In this document: positions 1 through 11,799 of the stretch, in pieces
Position numbering within the stretch: position 1 is the stretch's first letter
Layout of the letters: every line of letters begins with the position of its first letter
NCBI RefSeq assembly: GCF_050947335.1
Contig: NW_027473316.1
Location: 3,596,001-3,660,000, forward strand
DNA length: 64,000 nt
Source of the DNA: Megachile rotundata
Taxonomy: Eukaryota > Arthropoda > Insecta > Hymenoptera > Megachilidae
Direction of reading: 5' to 3'
Translations under genes and position numbers: made by a program
The notes under the pieces: generated by a model
The model's input: the letters and a program-made list of their open reading frames with translations, nothing else
The model's database searches: none
Told to the model about the DNA's origin: nothing

Positions 1-42
1 ATGATTGTGATTGTATGATTGTGATTGTATGATTGTGATTGT
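1..42. repeat. End of a higher-order segment cut by the window start
   Basis: These are three perfect consensus monomers immediately before the first B monomer. At most other sites the same stretch follows J and a GTCATCGT monomer, so it is the tail of a segment lying upstream of the window. Confidence 0.8.
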
Positions 43-254
43 ATCATTGATCTTGTATGATTACGACCGTATGATTGTAATTGCATGATTGTGATTGTAT
101 GATTTTGATTGTATGATTTTGATTGTATGATTGTGATCGTATGATTGTGATTGTTTGATTTTGATTGTATGACTGTGATTGTATGATTGTGATTGTATGA
201 TTGTGATTGTATGATTGTGATTGTATGATTGCGATTTTATGGTTGTGATTGTAT

Positions 255-366
255 GATTGTGATCGTATGATTGTGATCGTATGATTGTGATCGTATGATT
301 GTGATCGTATGATTGTGATCGTATGATTGTGATCGTATGATTGTGATTCTATGATTGTGATTCTAT
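255..366. repeat. K block, run of GATCGT monomers (first of many)
   Basis: Six successive ATGATTGTGATCGT monomers are followed by two ending GATTCT. A K block follows every B within about 220 bp, and further copies sit inside HOR-2 and spliced tails. Run length varies by copy: four near 2571, five near 17441, six near 14050 and seven near 53960. Each monomer carries one GATC and one CpG, so these are the main CpG clusters in an otherwise CpG-free repeat. Confidence 0.88.
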
Positions 367-630
367 GATTGTGATTGTATGATTGTGATTGTATGCTGGT
401 GACTCTATTATTGTGATTGTATGATTGTGATTGTATGATTGTGATTGTATGACTGTCATTGTATGATTGTGATTGTATGATTGTGATTGTATGATTGTGA
501 TTGTATGATTGTGATTGTATGATTGTGATTGTATGATAGTTTATGTATGATTGTGATTGTATAGTAGTAATTGTGCGATTGTCATCGTATGATTGTGATT
601 GTATGATTGCGATCGTATGATTGTGATTGT

Positions 631-644
631 TGAACTGCGATTGT
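631..644. repeat. Landmark family C (first of 18 copies)
   Basis: TGAACTGCGATTGT lies two monomers after ATGATTGCGATCGT. Starts: 631, 2899, 3864, 7615, 10695, 14432, 19234, 21656, 25604, 28040, 37042, 40794, 46421, 49752, 51655, 54343, 58836, 63959. D always lies about six monomers or fewer upstream. Confidence 0.93.
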
Positions 645-770
645 ATGATTGTGATTGTATGATTGTGATTGTATGATTGTGATTGTATGATTGTGATTGT
701 ATGATTGTGATTGTATGATTGTGATTGTATGGTTGTGATCGTATGATTGTGATCGTTTGATTGTGGTTGT

Positions 771-784
771 ATAATTATGGTTCT
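771..784. repeat. Landmark family F (first of 25 copies) and its F' sister
   Basis: F is ATAATTATGGTTCT. Starts: 771, 1317, 5319, 7797, 8245, 12150, 14614, 15062, 19416, 19976, 21782, 22328, 25786, 26346, 28166, 28712, 37238, 37784, 42207, 47134, 48044, 50451, 55154, 55826, 60249. F' (ATAATTACGGTTCT) starts: 8693, 15510, 20424, 22790, 26794, 29174, 38232, 42893, 48506, 52089, 56274, 60935. F' always follows a GGGATCGT or GGGACCGT monomer. Confidence 0.92.
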
Positions 785-980
785 ATTATTGTGATTGTAC
801 GATTGTGATTGTATGATTGTGATTGTATGATTGTTATTGTATGATTGTGATTGTATGATTGTGATTGTATGATTGTGATTGTATGATTGCGATTGTATGA
901 TTTTGATTGTATGATTGTGATTGTATGATTGTGATTGTATGATTGTGATTGTACGATTGTGATTGTATGATTGTGATTGT

Positions 981-994
981 ATGACTTTGAATGT
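981..994. repeat. Landmark family E (first of 25 copies)
   Basis: ATGACTTTGAATGT is followed by GCTATAGT, TATTTGG and GTGATTTTAATTGT monomers. Starts: 981, 5781, 7909, 9029, 12612, 14726, 15846, 19640, 20760, 21992, 26010, 27144, 28376, 29510, 31960, 35586 (variant), 37448, 38554, 43229, 47708, 48842, 51011, 52439, 55490, 56596. Neighbouring copies within a HOR-1 unit lie 1106, 1120 or 1134 bp apart (79, 80 or 81 monomers). Confidence 0.93.
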
Positions 995-3136
995 ATGATT
1001 GCTATAGTATAATTGTGATTGTATGATTGTGTTTGTATGATTGTATTTGGGTGATTTTAATTGTATGATTGCGATTGTATGATTGTGATTGTATGATTGT
1101 GATTGTATCATTGTGATTGTATGATTGTGATTGTATGATTTTGATTGTATGATTGTGAATGTATGATTGTGATTGTATGATTGTGATTGTATGATTGTGA
1201 TTGTATGATTGTGATTGTATGATTGTGATTGTATGATTGTGTTTGTATGATTGTGATTGTATGATTGTGATTGTATGGTTGTGATCGCATGATTGTGATC
1301 GTTTGATTGTGGTTGTATAATTATGGTTCTATTATTGTGATTGTATGATTGTGATTGCATGATTGTGATTGTATGTTTGTGATTGTATGATTGTGATCGT
1401 ATGATTGTGATTGTATGATTGTGATTGTATGATTGTGATTGTATGATTGTGATTGTATGCTGGTGACTCTATTATTGTGATTGTATGATTGTGATTGTAT
1501 GATTGTGCTTGTATGATTGTGATTGTATGATTGTGATTGTATGATTGTGATTGTATGATTGTGATTGTATGATTGTGATTGTATGATTGTGATTGTATGA
1601 TTGTGATTGTATGATTGTGATTGTATGATTGTGATTGTATGATTGTGATTGTATGATTGTGATTGTATGATTGTGATTGTATGATTATGATTGTATGATT
1701 GTGATTGTATGATTGTGATTGTATGATTGTGATTGTATGATGATGATTGTATGATTGTGATTGTATGATTGTGATTGTATGATTGTGATTTTATGATTGT
1801 GATTGTATGATTGTGATTGTATGATTGTGATTGTATGACTGTGATTGTATGATTGTGATTGTATGATTGTGATTGTATGATTGTAATTGTATGATTGCGA
1901 TTTTATGATTGTGATTGTATGATTGTGATCGTACGATTGTGATCGTACGATTGTGATCGTATGATTGTGATCGTATGATTGTGATCGTATGATTGTGATT
2001 CTATGATTGTGATTCTATGATTGTGATTGTATGATTGTGATTGTATGCTGGTGACTCTATTATTGTGATTGTATGATTGTGATTGTATGATTGTGATTGT
2101 ATGATTGTGATTGTATGATTGGGATTGTATGATTGTGATTGTATGATTGTGATTGTATGATTGTGATTGTATGATTGTGATTGTATGATTGTGATTGTAT
2201 GATTGTGATTGAATGATTGTGAGTGTATGATTGTGATTCTATGATTGTGATTGTACGATTGTTTTTGTACGATTGTGATTGTATAGTAGTAATTGTATGA
2301 TTGTCATCGTATGATTGTGATTGTATGATTGTGATTGTATGATTGTGATTGTATCATTGATCTTGTATGATTACGACCGTATGATTGTAATTGCATGATT
2401 GTGATTGTAAGATTTTGATTGTATGATTTTGATTGTATGATTGTGATCGTATGATTGTGATTGTTTGATTTTGATTGTATGACTGTGATTGTATGATTGT
2501 GATTGTATGATTGTGATTGTATTATTGTGATTGTATGATTGCAATTTTATGATTGTGATTGTATGATTGTGATCGTATGATTGTGATCGTATGATTGTGA
2601 TCGTATGATTGTGATCGTATGATTGTGATTCTATGATTGTGATTCTATGATTGTGATTGTATGATTGTGATTGTATGCTGGTGACTCTATTATTGTGATT
2701 GTATGATTGTGATTGTATGATTGTGATTGTATGATTGTCATTGTATGATTGTGATTGTATGATTGTGATTGTATGATTGTGATTGTATGATTGTGATTGT
2801 ATGATTGTTTATGTATGATTGTGATTGTATAGTAGTAATTGTGCGATTGTCATCGTATGATTGTGATTGTATGATTGCGATCGTATGATTGTGATTGTTG
2901 AACTGCGATTGTATGATTGTGATTGTATGATTGTGATTGTATGATTGTGATTGTATGATTGTGATTGTGTGATTGTGATTGTACGATTGTGATTGTATGA
3001 TTGTTTTTGTATGATTGTGGTTGTATAGTAGTAATTGTATGATTGTGATCGTATGATTGTGATTGTATGATTGTGATTGTATGATTGCGATTGTATGATT
3101 GGGATTGTATGATTGCGATTGTATGTTTGGGATTGT

Positions 3137-3149
3137 ATGATTGTGATGT
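3137..3149. repeat. 13-bp monomer (delta) 1 of 8
   Basis: ATGATTGTGATGT lacks one T of the consensus. It shifts the monomer start from 1 to 0 modulo 14. It is followed by ATGATTGTGTTTAA and then G. Confidence 0.93.
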
Positions 3150-3163
3150 ATGATTGTGTTTAA

Positions 3164-3177
3164 GAGATTGTAACTGT
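3164..3177. repeat. Landmark family G (first of 12 copies)
   Basis: GAGATTGTAACTGT starts at 3164, 4129, 10960, 31246, 34774, 41059, 46686, 50017, 54594 and 59101. The TAGATT form is at 17554 and 24064. Eight copies follow a 13-bp delta monomer. The four at 17554, 24064, 31246 and 34774 follow K directly and have no delta. Confidence 0.93.
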
Positions 3178-3241
3178 ATGATTGCGATTTTATGATTGTG
3201 ATTGTATGATTGTGAACGTATGATTGTAATCGTATAATTGT

Positions 3242-3251
3242 GATCATATGA
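3242..3251. repeat. 10-bp palindrome ATCATATGAT (P, first of 12)
   Basis: P ends in GATCAT. Joined to the next consensus monomer it gives ATCATATGAT, a perfect inverted repeat with overlapping TGATCA and CATATG hexamers. It occurs about 80 bp after each G: near 3242, 4208, 11040, 17634, 24145, 31325, 34855, 41140, 46765, 50096, 54673 and 59184. A strand without C otherwise offers almost no self-complementarity. No function is implied. Confidence 0.8.
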
Positions 3252-3639
3252 TTGTGATTGTATGATTGTGATTGTATGATTGTGATTGTATGATTGTGAT
3301 TGTATGATTGTGATTGTATGATTGTGATTGTATGATTGTGATTGTATGATTGTGATTGTATGATTGTGATTGCATGATTGTGATTGTATGATTGTGATTG
3401 TATGATTGTGATTGTATGATTGTGATTGTATGACTGTGATTGTATGATTGTGATTGTATGATTGTAATTGTATGATTGCGATTTTATGATTGTGATTGTA
3501 TGATTGTGATCGTACGATTGTGATCGTATGATTGTGATCGTATGATTGTGATCGTATGATTGTGATCGTATGATTGTGATTCTATGATTGTGATTCTATG
3601 ATTGTGATTGTATGATTGTGATTGTATGATTGTGATTGT

Positions 3640-4618
3640 ATGCTGGTGACTCTATTATTGTGATTGTATGATTGTGATTGTATGATTGTGATTGTATGAT
3701 TGTCATTGTATGATTGTGATTGTATGATTGTGATTGTATGATTGTGATTGTATGATTGTGATTGTATGATTGTTTATGTATGATTGTGATTGTATAGTAG
3801 TAATTGTGCGATTGTCATCGTATGATTGTGATTGTATGATTGCGATCGTATGATTGTGATTGTTGAACTGCGATTGTATGATTGTGATTGTATGATTGTG
3901 ATTGTATGATTGTGATTGTATGATTGTGATTGTGTGATTGTGATTGTACGATTGTGATTGTATGATTGTTTTTGTATGATTGTGGTTGTATAGTAGTAAT
4001 TGTATGATTGTGATCGTATGATTGTGATTGTATGATTGTGATTGTATGATTGCGATTGTATGATTGGGATTGTATGATTGCGATTGTATGTTTGGGATTG
4101 TATGATTGTGATGTATGATTGTGTTTAAGAGATTGTAACTGTATGATTGCGATTTTATGATTGTGATTGTATGATTGTGAACGTATGATTGTAATCGTAT
4201 AATTGTGATCATATGATTGTGATTGTATGATTGTGATTGTATGATTGTGATTGTATGATTGTGATTGTATGATTGTGATTGTATGATTGTGATTGTATGA
4301 TTGTGATTGTATGATTGTGATTGTATGATTGTGATTGCATGATTGTGATTGTATGATTGTGATTGTATGATTGTGATTGTATGATTGTGATTGTATGACT
4401 GTGATTGTATGATTGTGATTGTATGATTGTGATTGTATGATTGTAATTGTATGATTGCGATTTTATGATTGTGATTGTATGATTGTGATCGTACGATTGT
4501 GATCGTATGATTGTGATCGTATGATTGTGATCGTATGATTGTGATCGTATGATTGTGATTCTATGATTGTGATTCTATGATTGTGATTGTATGATTGTGA
4601 TTGTATGATTGTGATTGT
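3640..4618. repeat. 979-bp A-A module, tandem copy 2
   Basis: Same landmarks in the same order as the preceding 965-bp copy, with one extra consensus monomer (70 monomers minus one base). The equivalent at 10457-11449 is 993 bp (71 monomers minus one base), so module length varies by whole monomers. Confidence 0.9.
4102..4114. repeat. 13-bp monomer (delta) 2 of 8
   Basis: The same deleted monomer in the second A-A module copy. It shifts the phase from 0 to 13. Confidence 0.93.
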
Positions 4619-4674
4619 ATGCTGGTGACTCTATTATTGTGATTGTATGATTGTGATTGTATGATTGTGTTTGT

Positions 4675-4982
4675 ATGATTGTGATTGTATGATTGTGATT
4701 GTATGATTGTGATTGTATGATTGTGATTGTATGATTGTGATTGTATGATTGTGATTGTATGATTGTGATTGTATGATTGTGATTGTATGATTGTGATTGT
4801 ATGATTGTGATTGTATGATTGTGATTGTATGATTGTGATTGTATGATTGTGATTGTATGATTGTGATTGTATGATTGTGATTGTATGATTGTGATTGTAT
4901 GATTGTGATTGTATGATTGTGATTGTATGATTGTGATTGTATGATTGTGATTGTATGATTGTGATTGTATGATTGTGATTGT
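4675..4982. repeat. Pure consensus tract, 22 monomers
   Basis: Twenty-two identical copies of ATGATTGTGATTGT without a substitution, the longest perfect run I found. It is bounded by ATGATTGTGTTTGT on the left and ATGCTTGTGATTGT on the right. The same boundaries flank 21 monomers at 11506 and 20 at 41577 and 59619. Confidence 0.95.
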
Positions 4983-6060
4983 ATGCTTGTGATTGTATGA
5001 TGATGATTGTATGATTGTAATTGTATGATTGTGATTGTATGATTGTGATTGTATGATTGTGATTGTATGATTGTGATTGCATGATTGTGATTGTATGATT
5101 GTGATTGTATGATTGTGATTGTATGATTGTGATTGTATGATTGTGATTGTATGATTGTGAATGTATGATTGTGATTGTATGATTGTGATTGTATGATTGT
5201 GATTGTATGATTGTGATTGTATGATTGTGATTGTATGATTGTGTTTGTATGATTGTGATTGTATGATTGTGATTGTATGGTTGTGATCGTATGATTGTGA
5301 TCGTTTGATTGTGGTTGTATAATTATGGTTCTATTATTGTGATTGTATGATTGTGATTGCATGATTGTGATTGTATGTTTGTGATTGTATGATTGTGATC
5401 GTATGATAGTGTTTGTTTGATTGCGATTGTATGATGGTGATTGTATGATTGTGATTGTATGATTGTGATTGTATGATTGTGATTGTATGATTGTGATTGT
5501 ATGATTGTGATTGTATGATTGTGATCGTATGATTGTGTTTGTTTGATTGCGATTGTATGATTGTGATTGTATGATTGTGATTGTATGATTGTGATTGTAT
5601 GATTGTGATTGTATGATTGTGATTGTATGATTGTTATTGTATGATTGTGATTGTATGATTGTGATTGTATGATTGTGATTGTATGATTGCGATTGTATGA
5701 TTTTGATTGTATGATTGTGATTGTATGATTGTGATTGTATGATTGTGATTGTACGATTGTGATTGTATGATTGTGATTGTATGACTTTGAATGTATGATT
5801 GCTATAGTATAATTGTGATTGTATGATTGTGTTTGTATGATTGTATTTGGGTGATTTTAATTGTATGATTGCGATTGTATGATTGTGATTGTATGATTGT
5901 GATTGTATCATTGTGATTGTATGATTGTGATTGTATGATTTCGATTGTATGATTGTTATAGTATGATTGTGATTGTATGATTGTGTTTGTATGATTGTAT
6001 TTGGGTGATTTATATTGTATGATTGCGATTGTATGATTGCGGTCGTATGATTGTGATTCT

Positions 6061-6074
6061 TCGACTGCGATTGT
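6061..6074. repeat. Landmark family H (first of 18 copies)
   Basis: TCGACTGCGATTGT lies two monomers after ATGATTGCGGTCGT. Starts: 6061, 9309, 12892, 16126, 18478, 24848, 29790, 32240, 33346, 38834, 42557, 44923, 43509, 49122, 52719, 56876, 60599, 62461. It is always preceded by the L monomer GTGATTTATATTGT. The copies at 42557 and 60599 keep GATCGT upstream, like the C family. Confidence 0.93.
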
Positions 6075-7012
6075 ATGATTGTGATTGTGTGATTGTGATT
6101 GTATGATTGTGATTGTATGATTGTGATTGTACGATTGTGATTGTATGCTGGTGACTGTATTATTATGATTGTATGATTGTGAGTGTATGATTGCGATTCT
6201 ATGATTGTGATTGTATGATTGTGATTGTATGATTGTGATGGTATGATTGTGGTTGTATGATTGTGATTGTATGATTGTGATTGCATGATTGTGATTGTAT
6301 TATTGTGATTGTATGATTGTGAATGTATGATTGTGATTGTATGATTGTTTCTGTATAGTAGTAATTGTATGATTGTGATTGTATGATTGTGATTGTATGA
6401 TTGTGATGGTATGATTGTGATTGTATGATTGTGATTGTATGATTGTGATTGTATGATTGTGATCGTATGATTGTGATTCTATGATTGTGATTCTATGATT
6501 GTGATTGTATTATTGTGATTGTATGATTGTGATTGTATGATTGTGGTTGTATGATTGTGATTGTATGATTGTGATTGTATGATTGTGATTGTATGATTGT
6601 GATTGTGTGATTATGATTTCATGATTGTGATTGTATGATTGTGATTGCATGATTGTGATTGTATGATTGTGAATGTATGATTGTGATTGTATGATTGTTT
6701 CTGTATAGTAGTAATTGTATGATTGTGATTGTATGATTGTGATTGTATGATTGTGATTGTATGATTGGGATTGTCTGATTGTGATTGTATGATTGTGATT
6801 GTATGATTGTGATTGTATGATTGTGATTGTATGATTGTGATTGTATGATTGTGATTGAATGATTGTGAGTGTATGATTGTGATTCTATGATTGTGATTGT
6901 ACGATTGTTTTTGTACGATTGTGATTGTATAGTAGTAATTGTATGATTGTCATCGTATGATTGTGATTGTATGATTGTGATTGTATGATTGTGATTGTAT
7001 GATTGTGATTGT

Positions 7013-10000
7013 ATCATTGATCTTGTATGATTACGACCGTATGATTGTAATTGCATGATTGTGATTGTATGATTTTGATTGTATGATTTTGATTGTATGA
7101 TTGTGATCGTATGATTGTGATTGTTTGATTTTGATTGTATGACTGTGATTGTATGATTGTGATTGTATGATTGTGATTGTATGATTGTGATTGTATGATT
7201 GCGATTTTATGGTTGTGATTGTATGATTGTGATCGTATGATTGTGATCGTATGATTGTGATCGTATGATTGTGATCGTATGATTGTGATCGTATGATTGT
7301 GATCGTATGATTGTGATTCTATGATTGTGATTCTATGATTGTGATTGTATGATTGTGATTGTATGCTGGTGACTCTATTATTGTGATTGTATGATTGTGA
7401 TTGTATGATTGTGATTGTATGACTGTCATTGTATGATTGTGATTGTATGATTGTGATTGTATGATTGTGATTGTATGATTGTGATTGTATGATTGTGATT
7501 GTATGATTGTGATTGTATGATAGTTTATGTATGATTGTGATTGTATAGTAGTAATTGTGCGATTGTCATCGTATGATTGTGATTGTATGATTGCGATCGT
7601 ATGATTGTGATTGTTGAACTGCGATTGTATGATTGTGATTGTATGATTGTGATTGTATGATTGTGATTGTATGATTGTGATTGTATGATTGTGATTGTAT
7701 GGTTGTGATCGTATGATTGTGATCGTTTGTTTGTGATTGTATGATTGTGATTGTATGGTTGTGATCGTATGATTGTGATCGTTTGATTGTGGTTGTATAA
7801 TTATGGTTCTATTATTGTGATTGTATGATTGTGATTGTATGATTGTGATTGTATGATTGTGATTGTATGATTGTGATTGTACGATTGTGATTGTATGATT
7901 GTGATTGTATGACTTTGAATGTATGATTGCTATAGTATAATTGTGATTGTATGATTGTGTTTGTATGATTGTATTTGGGTGATTTTAATTGTATGATTGC
8001 GATTGTATGATTGTGATTGAATGATTGTGATTGTATCATTGTGATTGTATGATTGTGATTGTATGATTTTGATTGTATGATTGTGAATGTATGATTGTGA
8101 TTGTATGATTGTGATTGTATGATTGTGATTGTATGATTGTGATTGTATGATTGTGATTGTATGATTGTGTTTGTATGATTGTGATTGTATGATTGTGATT
8201 GTATGGTTGTGATCGTATGATTGTGATCGTTTGATTGTGGTTGTATAATTATGGTTCTATTATTGTGATTGTATGATTGTGATTGCATGATTGTGATTGT
8301 ATGTTTGTGATTGTATGATTGTGATCGTATGATAGTGTTTGTTTGATTGCGATTGTATGATGGTGATTGTATGATTGTGATTGTATGATTGTGATTGTAT
8401 GATTGTGATTGTATGATTGTGATTGTACGACTGTGATTGTATGCTGGTGACTGTATTATTGTGATTGTATGATTGTGAGTGTATGATTGTGATTGTATGA
8501 TTGTGATTGTATGATTGTGATTGTATGATAGTGATTGTATGATTGTGATTATATGATTGTGATTGTATGATTGTGATTGTATGATTGTGATTGTATGATT
8601 GGGATTGTATGATTGTGATTGTATGATTGTGATTGTATGACTGTGATTGTATGATTGTGATTGTATGATTGGGATCGTTTGATTGTGGTTGTATAATTAC
8701 GGTTCTATTATTGTGATTGTATGATTGTGATTGCATGATTGTGATTGTATGATTGTGATTGTATGATTGTGATCGTATGATTGTGTTTGTTTGATTGCGA
8801 TTGTATGATTGTGATTGTATGATTGTGATTGTATGATTGTGATTGTATGATTGTGATTGTATGATTGTGATTGTATGATTGTTATTGTATGATTGTGATT
8901 GTATGATTGTGATTGTATGATTGTGATTGTATGATTGCGATTGTATGATTTTGATTGTATGATTGTGATTGTATGATTGTGATTGTATGATTGTGATTGT
9001 ACGATTGTGATTGTATGATTGTGATTGTATGACTTTGAATGTATGATTGCTATAGTATAATTGTGATTGTATGATTGTGTTTGTATGATTGTATTTGGGT
9101 GATTTTAATTGTATGATTGCGATTGTATGATTGTGATTGTATGATTGTGATTGTATCATTGTGATTGTATGATTGTGATTGTATGATTTTGATTGTATGA
9201 TTGTTATAGTATGATTGTGATTGTATGATTGTGTTTGTATGATTGTATTTGGGTGATTTATATTGTATGATTGCGATTGTATGATTGCGGTCGTATGATT
9301 GTGATTCTTCGACTGCGATTGTATGATTGTGATTGTGTGATTGTGATTGTATGATTGTGATTGTATGATTGTGATTGTACGATTGTGATTGTATGCTGGT
9401 GACTGTATTATTGTGATTGTATGATTGTGAGTGTATGATTGCGATTCTATGATTGTGATTCTTTGATTGTGATTGTATGATTGTGATGGTATGATTGTGG
9501 TTGTATGATTGTGATTGTATGATTGTGATTGCATGATTGTGATTGTATTATTGTGATTGCATGATTGTGATTGTATGATTGTGAATGTATGATTGTGATT
9601 GTATGATTGTTTCTGTATAGTAGTAATTGTATGATTGTGATTGTATGATTGTGATTGTATGATTGTGATGGTATGATTGTGATTGTATGATTGTGATTGT
9701 ATGATTGTGATTGTATGATTGTGATTGTATGATCGTGAATGTATGATTGTGATTGTATGATTGTGATTGTATGATTGTTTCTGTATAGTAGTAATTGTAT
9801 GATTGTCATCGTATGATTGTGATTGTATGATTGTGATTGTATGATTGTGATCGTATGATTGTAATCGTATAATTGTGATCGTATGATTGTGATCGTATGA
9901 TTGTGATTCTATGATTGTGATTCTATGATTGTGATTGTATTATTGTGATTGTATGATTGTGATTGTATGATTGTGATTGTATGATTGTGATTGTATGATT

Positions 10001-10120
10001 GTGATTGTATGATTGTGATTGTGTGATTATGATTGCATGATTGTGATTGTATGATTGTGATTGTATGATTGTCATCGTATGATTGTGATTGTATGATTGT
10101 GATTGTATGATTGTGATTGT
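7013..10120. repeat. Higher-order segment 3, HOR-1 lacking J (222 monomers)
   Basis: Order: B, K (six), A, D, C (7615), F (7797), E (7909), F (8245), A', F' (8693), E (9029), L/H (9309), A', I (9603), I (9771), then directly to the next B. J is absent. The expected route through J is replaced near 10055 by a jump to the GTCATCGT monomers that precede B. This is the downstream junction of the 6.8-kb tandem duplication. Confidence 0.88.
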
Positions 10121-10932
10121 ATCATTGATCTTGTATGATTACGACCGTATGATTGTAATTGCATGATTGTGATTGTAAGATTTTGATTGTATGATTTTGA
10201 TTGTATGATTGTGATCGTATGATTGTGATTGTTTGATTTTGATTGTATGACTGTGATTGTATGATTGTGATTGTATGATTGTGATTGTATTATTGTGATT
10301 GTATGATTGCAATTTTATGATTGTGATTGTATGATTGTGATCGTATGATTGTGATCGTATGATTGTGATCGTATGATTGTGATCGTATGATTGTGATCGT
10401 ATGATTGTGATTCTATGATTGTGATTCTATGATTGTGATTGTATGATTGTGATTGTATGCTGGTGACTCTATTATTGTGATTGTATGATTGTGATTGTAT
10501 GATTGTGATTGTATGATTGTGATTGTATGATTGTCATTGTATGATTGTGATTGTATGATTGTGATTGTATGATTGTGATTGTATGATTGTGATTGTATGA
10601 TTGTTTATGTATGATTGTGATTGTATAGTAGTAATTGTGCGATTGTCATCGTATGATTGTGATTGTATGATTGCGATCGTATGATTGTGATTGTTGAACT
10701 GCGATTGTATGATTGTGATTGTATGATTGTGATTGTATGATTGTGATTGTATGATTGTGATTGTGTGATTGTGATTGTACGATTGTGATTGTATGATTGT
10801 TTTTGTATGATTGTGGTTGTATAGTAGTAATTGTATGATTGTGATCGTATGATTGTGATTGTATGATTGTGATTGTATGATTGCGATTGTATGATTGGGA
10901 TTGTATGATTGCGATTGTATGTTTGGGATTGT

Positions 10933-10945
10933 ATGATTGTGATGT
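10933..10945. repeat. 13-bp monomer (delta) 3 of 8
   Basis: The same deleted monomer in segment 4. It shifts the phase from 13 to 12. The next one is 30 kb away, and all landmarks between keep phase 12. Confidence 0.93.
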
Positions 10946-11505
10946 ATGATTGTGTTTAAGAGATTGTAACTGTATGATTGCGATTTTATGATTGTGATTG
11001 TATGATTGTGAACGTATGATTGTAATCGTATAATTGTGATCATATGATTGTGATTGTATGATTGTGATTGTATGATTGTGATTGTATGATTGTGATTGTA
11101 TGATTGTGATTGTATGATTGTGATTGTATGATTGTGATTGTATGATTGTGATTGTATGATTGTGATTGCATGATTGTGATTGTATGATTGTGATTGTATG
11201 ATTGTGATTGTATGATTGTGATTGTATGACTGTGATTGTATGATTGTGATTGTATGATTGTGATTGTATGATTGTAATGGTATGATTGCGATTTTATGAT
11301 TGTGATTGTATGATTGTGATCGTACGATTGTGATCGTATGATTGTGATCGTATGATTGTGATCGTATGATTGTGATCGTATGATTGTGATTCTATGATTG
11401 TGATTCTATGATTGTGATTGTATGATTGTGATTGTATGATTGTGATTGTATGCTGGTGACTCTATTATTGTGATTGTATGATTGTGATTGTATGATTGTG
11501 TTTGT

Positions 11506-11799
11506 ATGATTGTGATTGTATGATTGTGATTGTATGATTGTGATTGTATGATTGTGATTGTATGATTGTGATTGTATGATTGTGATTGTATGATTGTGAT
11601 TGTATGATTGTGATTGTATGATTGTGATTGTATGATTGTGATTGTATGATTGTGATTGTATGATTGTGATTGTATGATTGTGATTGTATGATTGTGATTG
11701 TATGATTGTGATTGTATGATTGTGATTGTATGATTGTGATTGTATGATTGTGATTGTATGATTGTGATTGTATGATTGTGATTGTATGATTGTGATTGT
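11506..11799. repeat. Pure consensus tract, 21 monomers
   Basis: Same flanking variant monomers as the tract at 4675, one monomer shorter. This accounts for the change in offset of the 6.8-kb duplication from 6831 to 6817 bp. Confidence 0.95.

Larger units (their letters stand above)
43..2352. repeat. Higher-order segment 1, HOR-1 front half (165 monomers)
   Basis: Order: B (43), K with six GATCGT monomers (about 255-338), A (about 393), D (about 540), C (631), F (771), E (981), F (1317), A (about 1457), a pure run of about twelve monomers (about 1515-1684), two off-type monomers near 1687 and 1740, K again (about 1924), A (2045) and J (about 2257). The front half matches HOR-1. The rear A-K-A-J part lacks A', F' and L/H, so this segment looks like a recombinant or deleted HOR-1. 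Confidence 0.85.
2675..3639. repeat. 965-bp A-A module, tandem copy 1
   Basis: The unit runs from one A monomer to just before the next and contains D, C, J', delta, G, P, nine consensus monomers and K. Its length is 69 monomers minus one base, the missing base being in delta at 3137-3149. It is followed head-to-tail by a 979-bp copy. Confidence 0.9.
2353..7012. repeat. Higher-order segment 2, HOR-2 with a duplicated A-A module (333 monomers)
   Basis: Order: B, K with four GATCGT monomers, A (2675), D, C (2899), J', delta (3137), G (3164), P, K, A (3640), D, C (3864), J', delta (4102), G (4129), P, K, A (4619), 22-monomer pure tract (4675), F (5319), E (5781), L/H (6061), A', I (about 6345), I (about 6693), J (about 6902). 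The block from A to A occurs twice in tandem (965 and 979 bp), whereas the related segment at 10121 has it once. Confidence 0.9.
3690..10055. repeat. 6.8-kb tandem duplication, copy 1
   Basis: This stretch matches 10521-16872 at an offset of 6831 bp, falling to 6817 bp after the pure tract. Differences I could see are few: one monomer in the pure tract (22 versus 21), a monomer change near 5520 versus 12347, a private GATTGAATG near 8017, an ACGACTG near 8433 and a GATTATATG near 8548. The offset is 488 x 14 - 1, as expected with one delta monomer between the copies. Confidence 0.9.

Noticed and set aside
540..650. D-C block as an inserted mobile element or tRNA-like sequence
   Set aside because: It looks the least satellite-like, but every monomer in it aligns to the 14-bp unit with substitutions only. 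There is no target-site duplication, terminal repeat or conserved tRNA box.
3242..3251. Palindrome ATCATATGAT as a protein binding site or origin element
   Set aside because: It is created simply by the P monomer meeting a consensus monomer and is copied with the G block. Nothing else in the sequence supports a regulatory role.
5995..6010. G-quadruplex potential at TTTGGG monomers
   Set aside because: Only isolated GGG triplets occur, in the TATTTGG-GTGATT and GATTGGG monomers. Four closely spaced runs are never present.
6902..6945. J block (GTAC, T-rich, GTAC) as a terminator or hairpin
   Set aside because: The GTAC palindromes are four bases, the intervening sequence cannot form a stem, and the block is a substitution variant of ordinary monomers in phase with the array.
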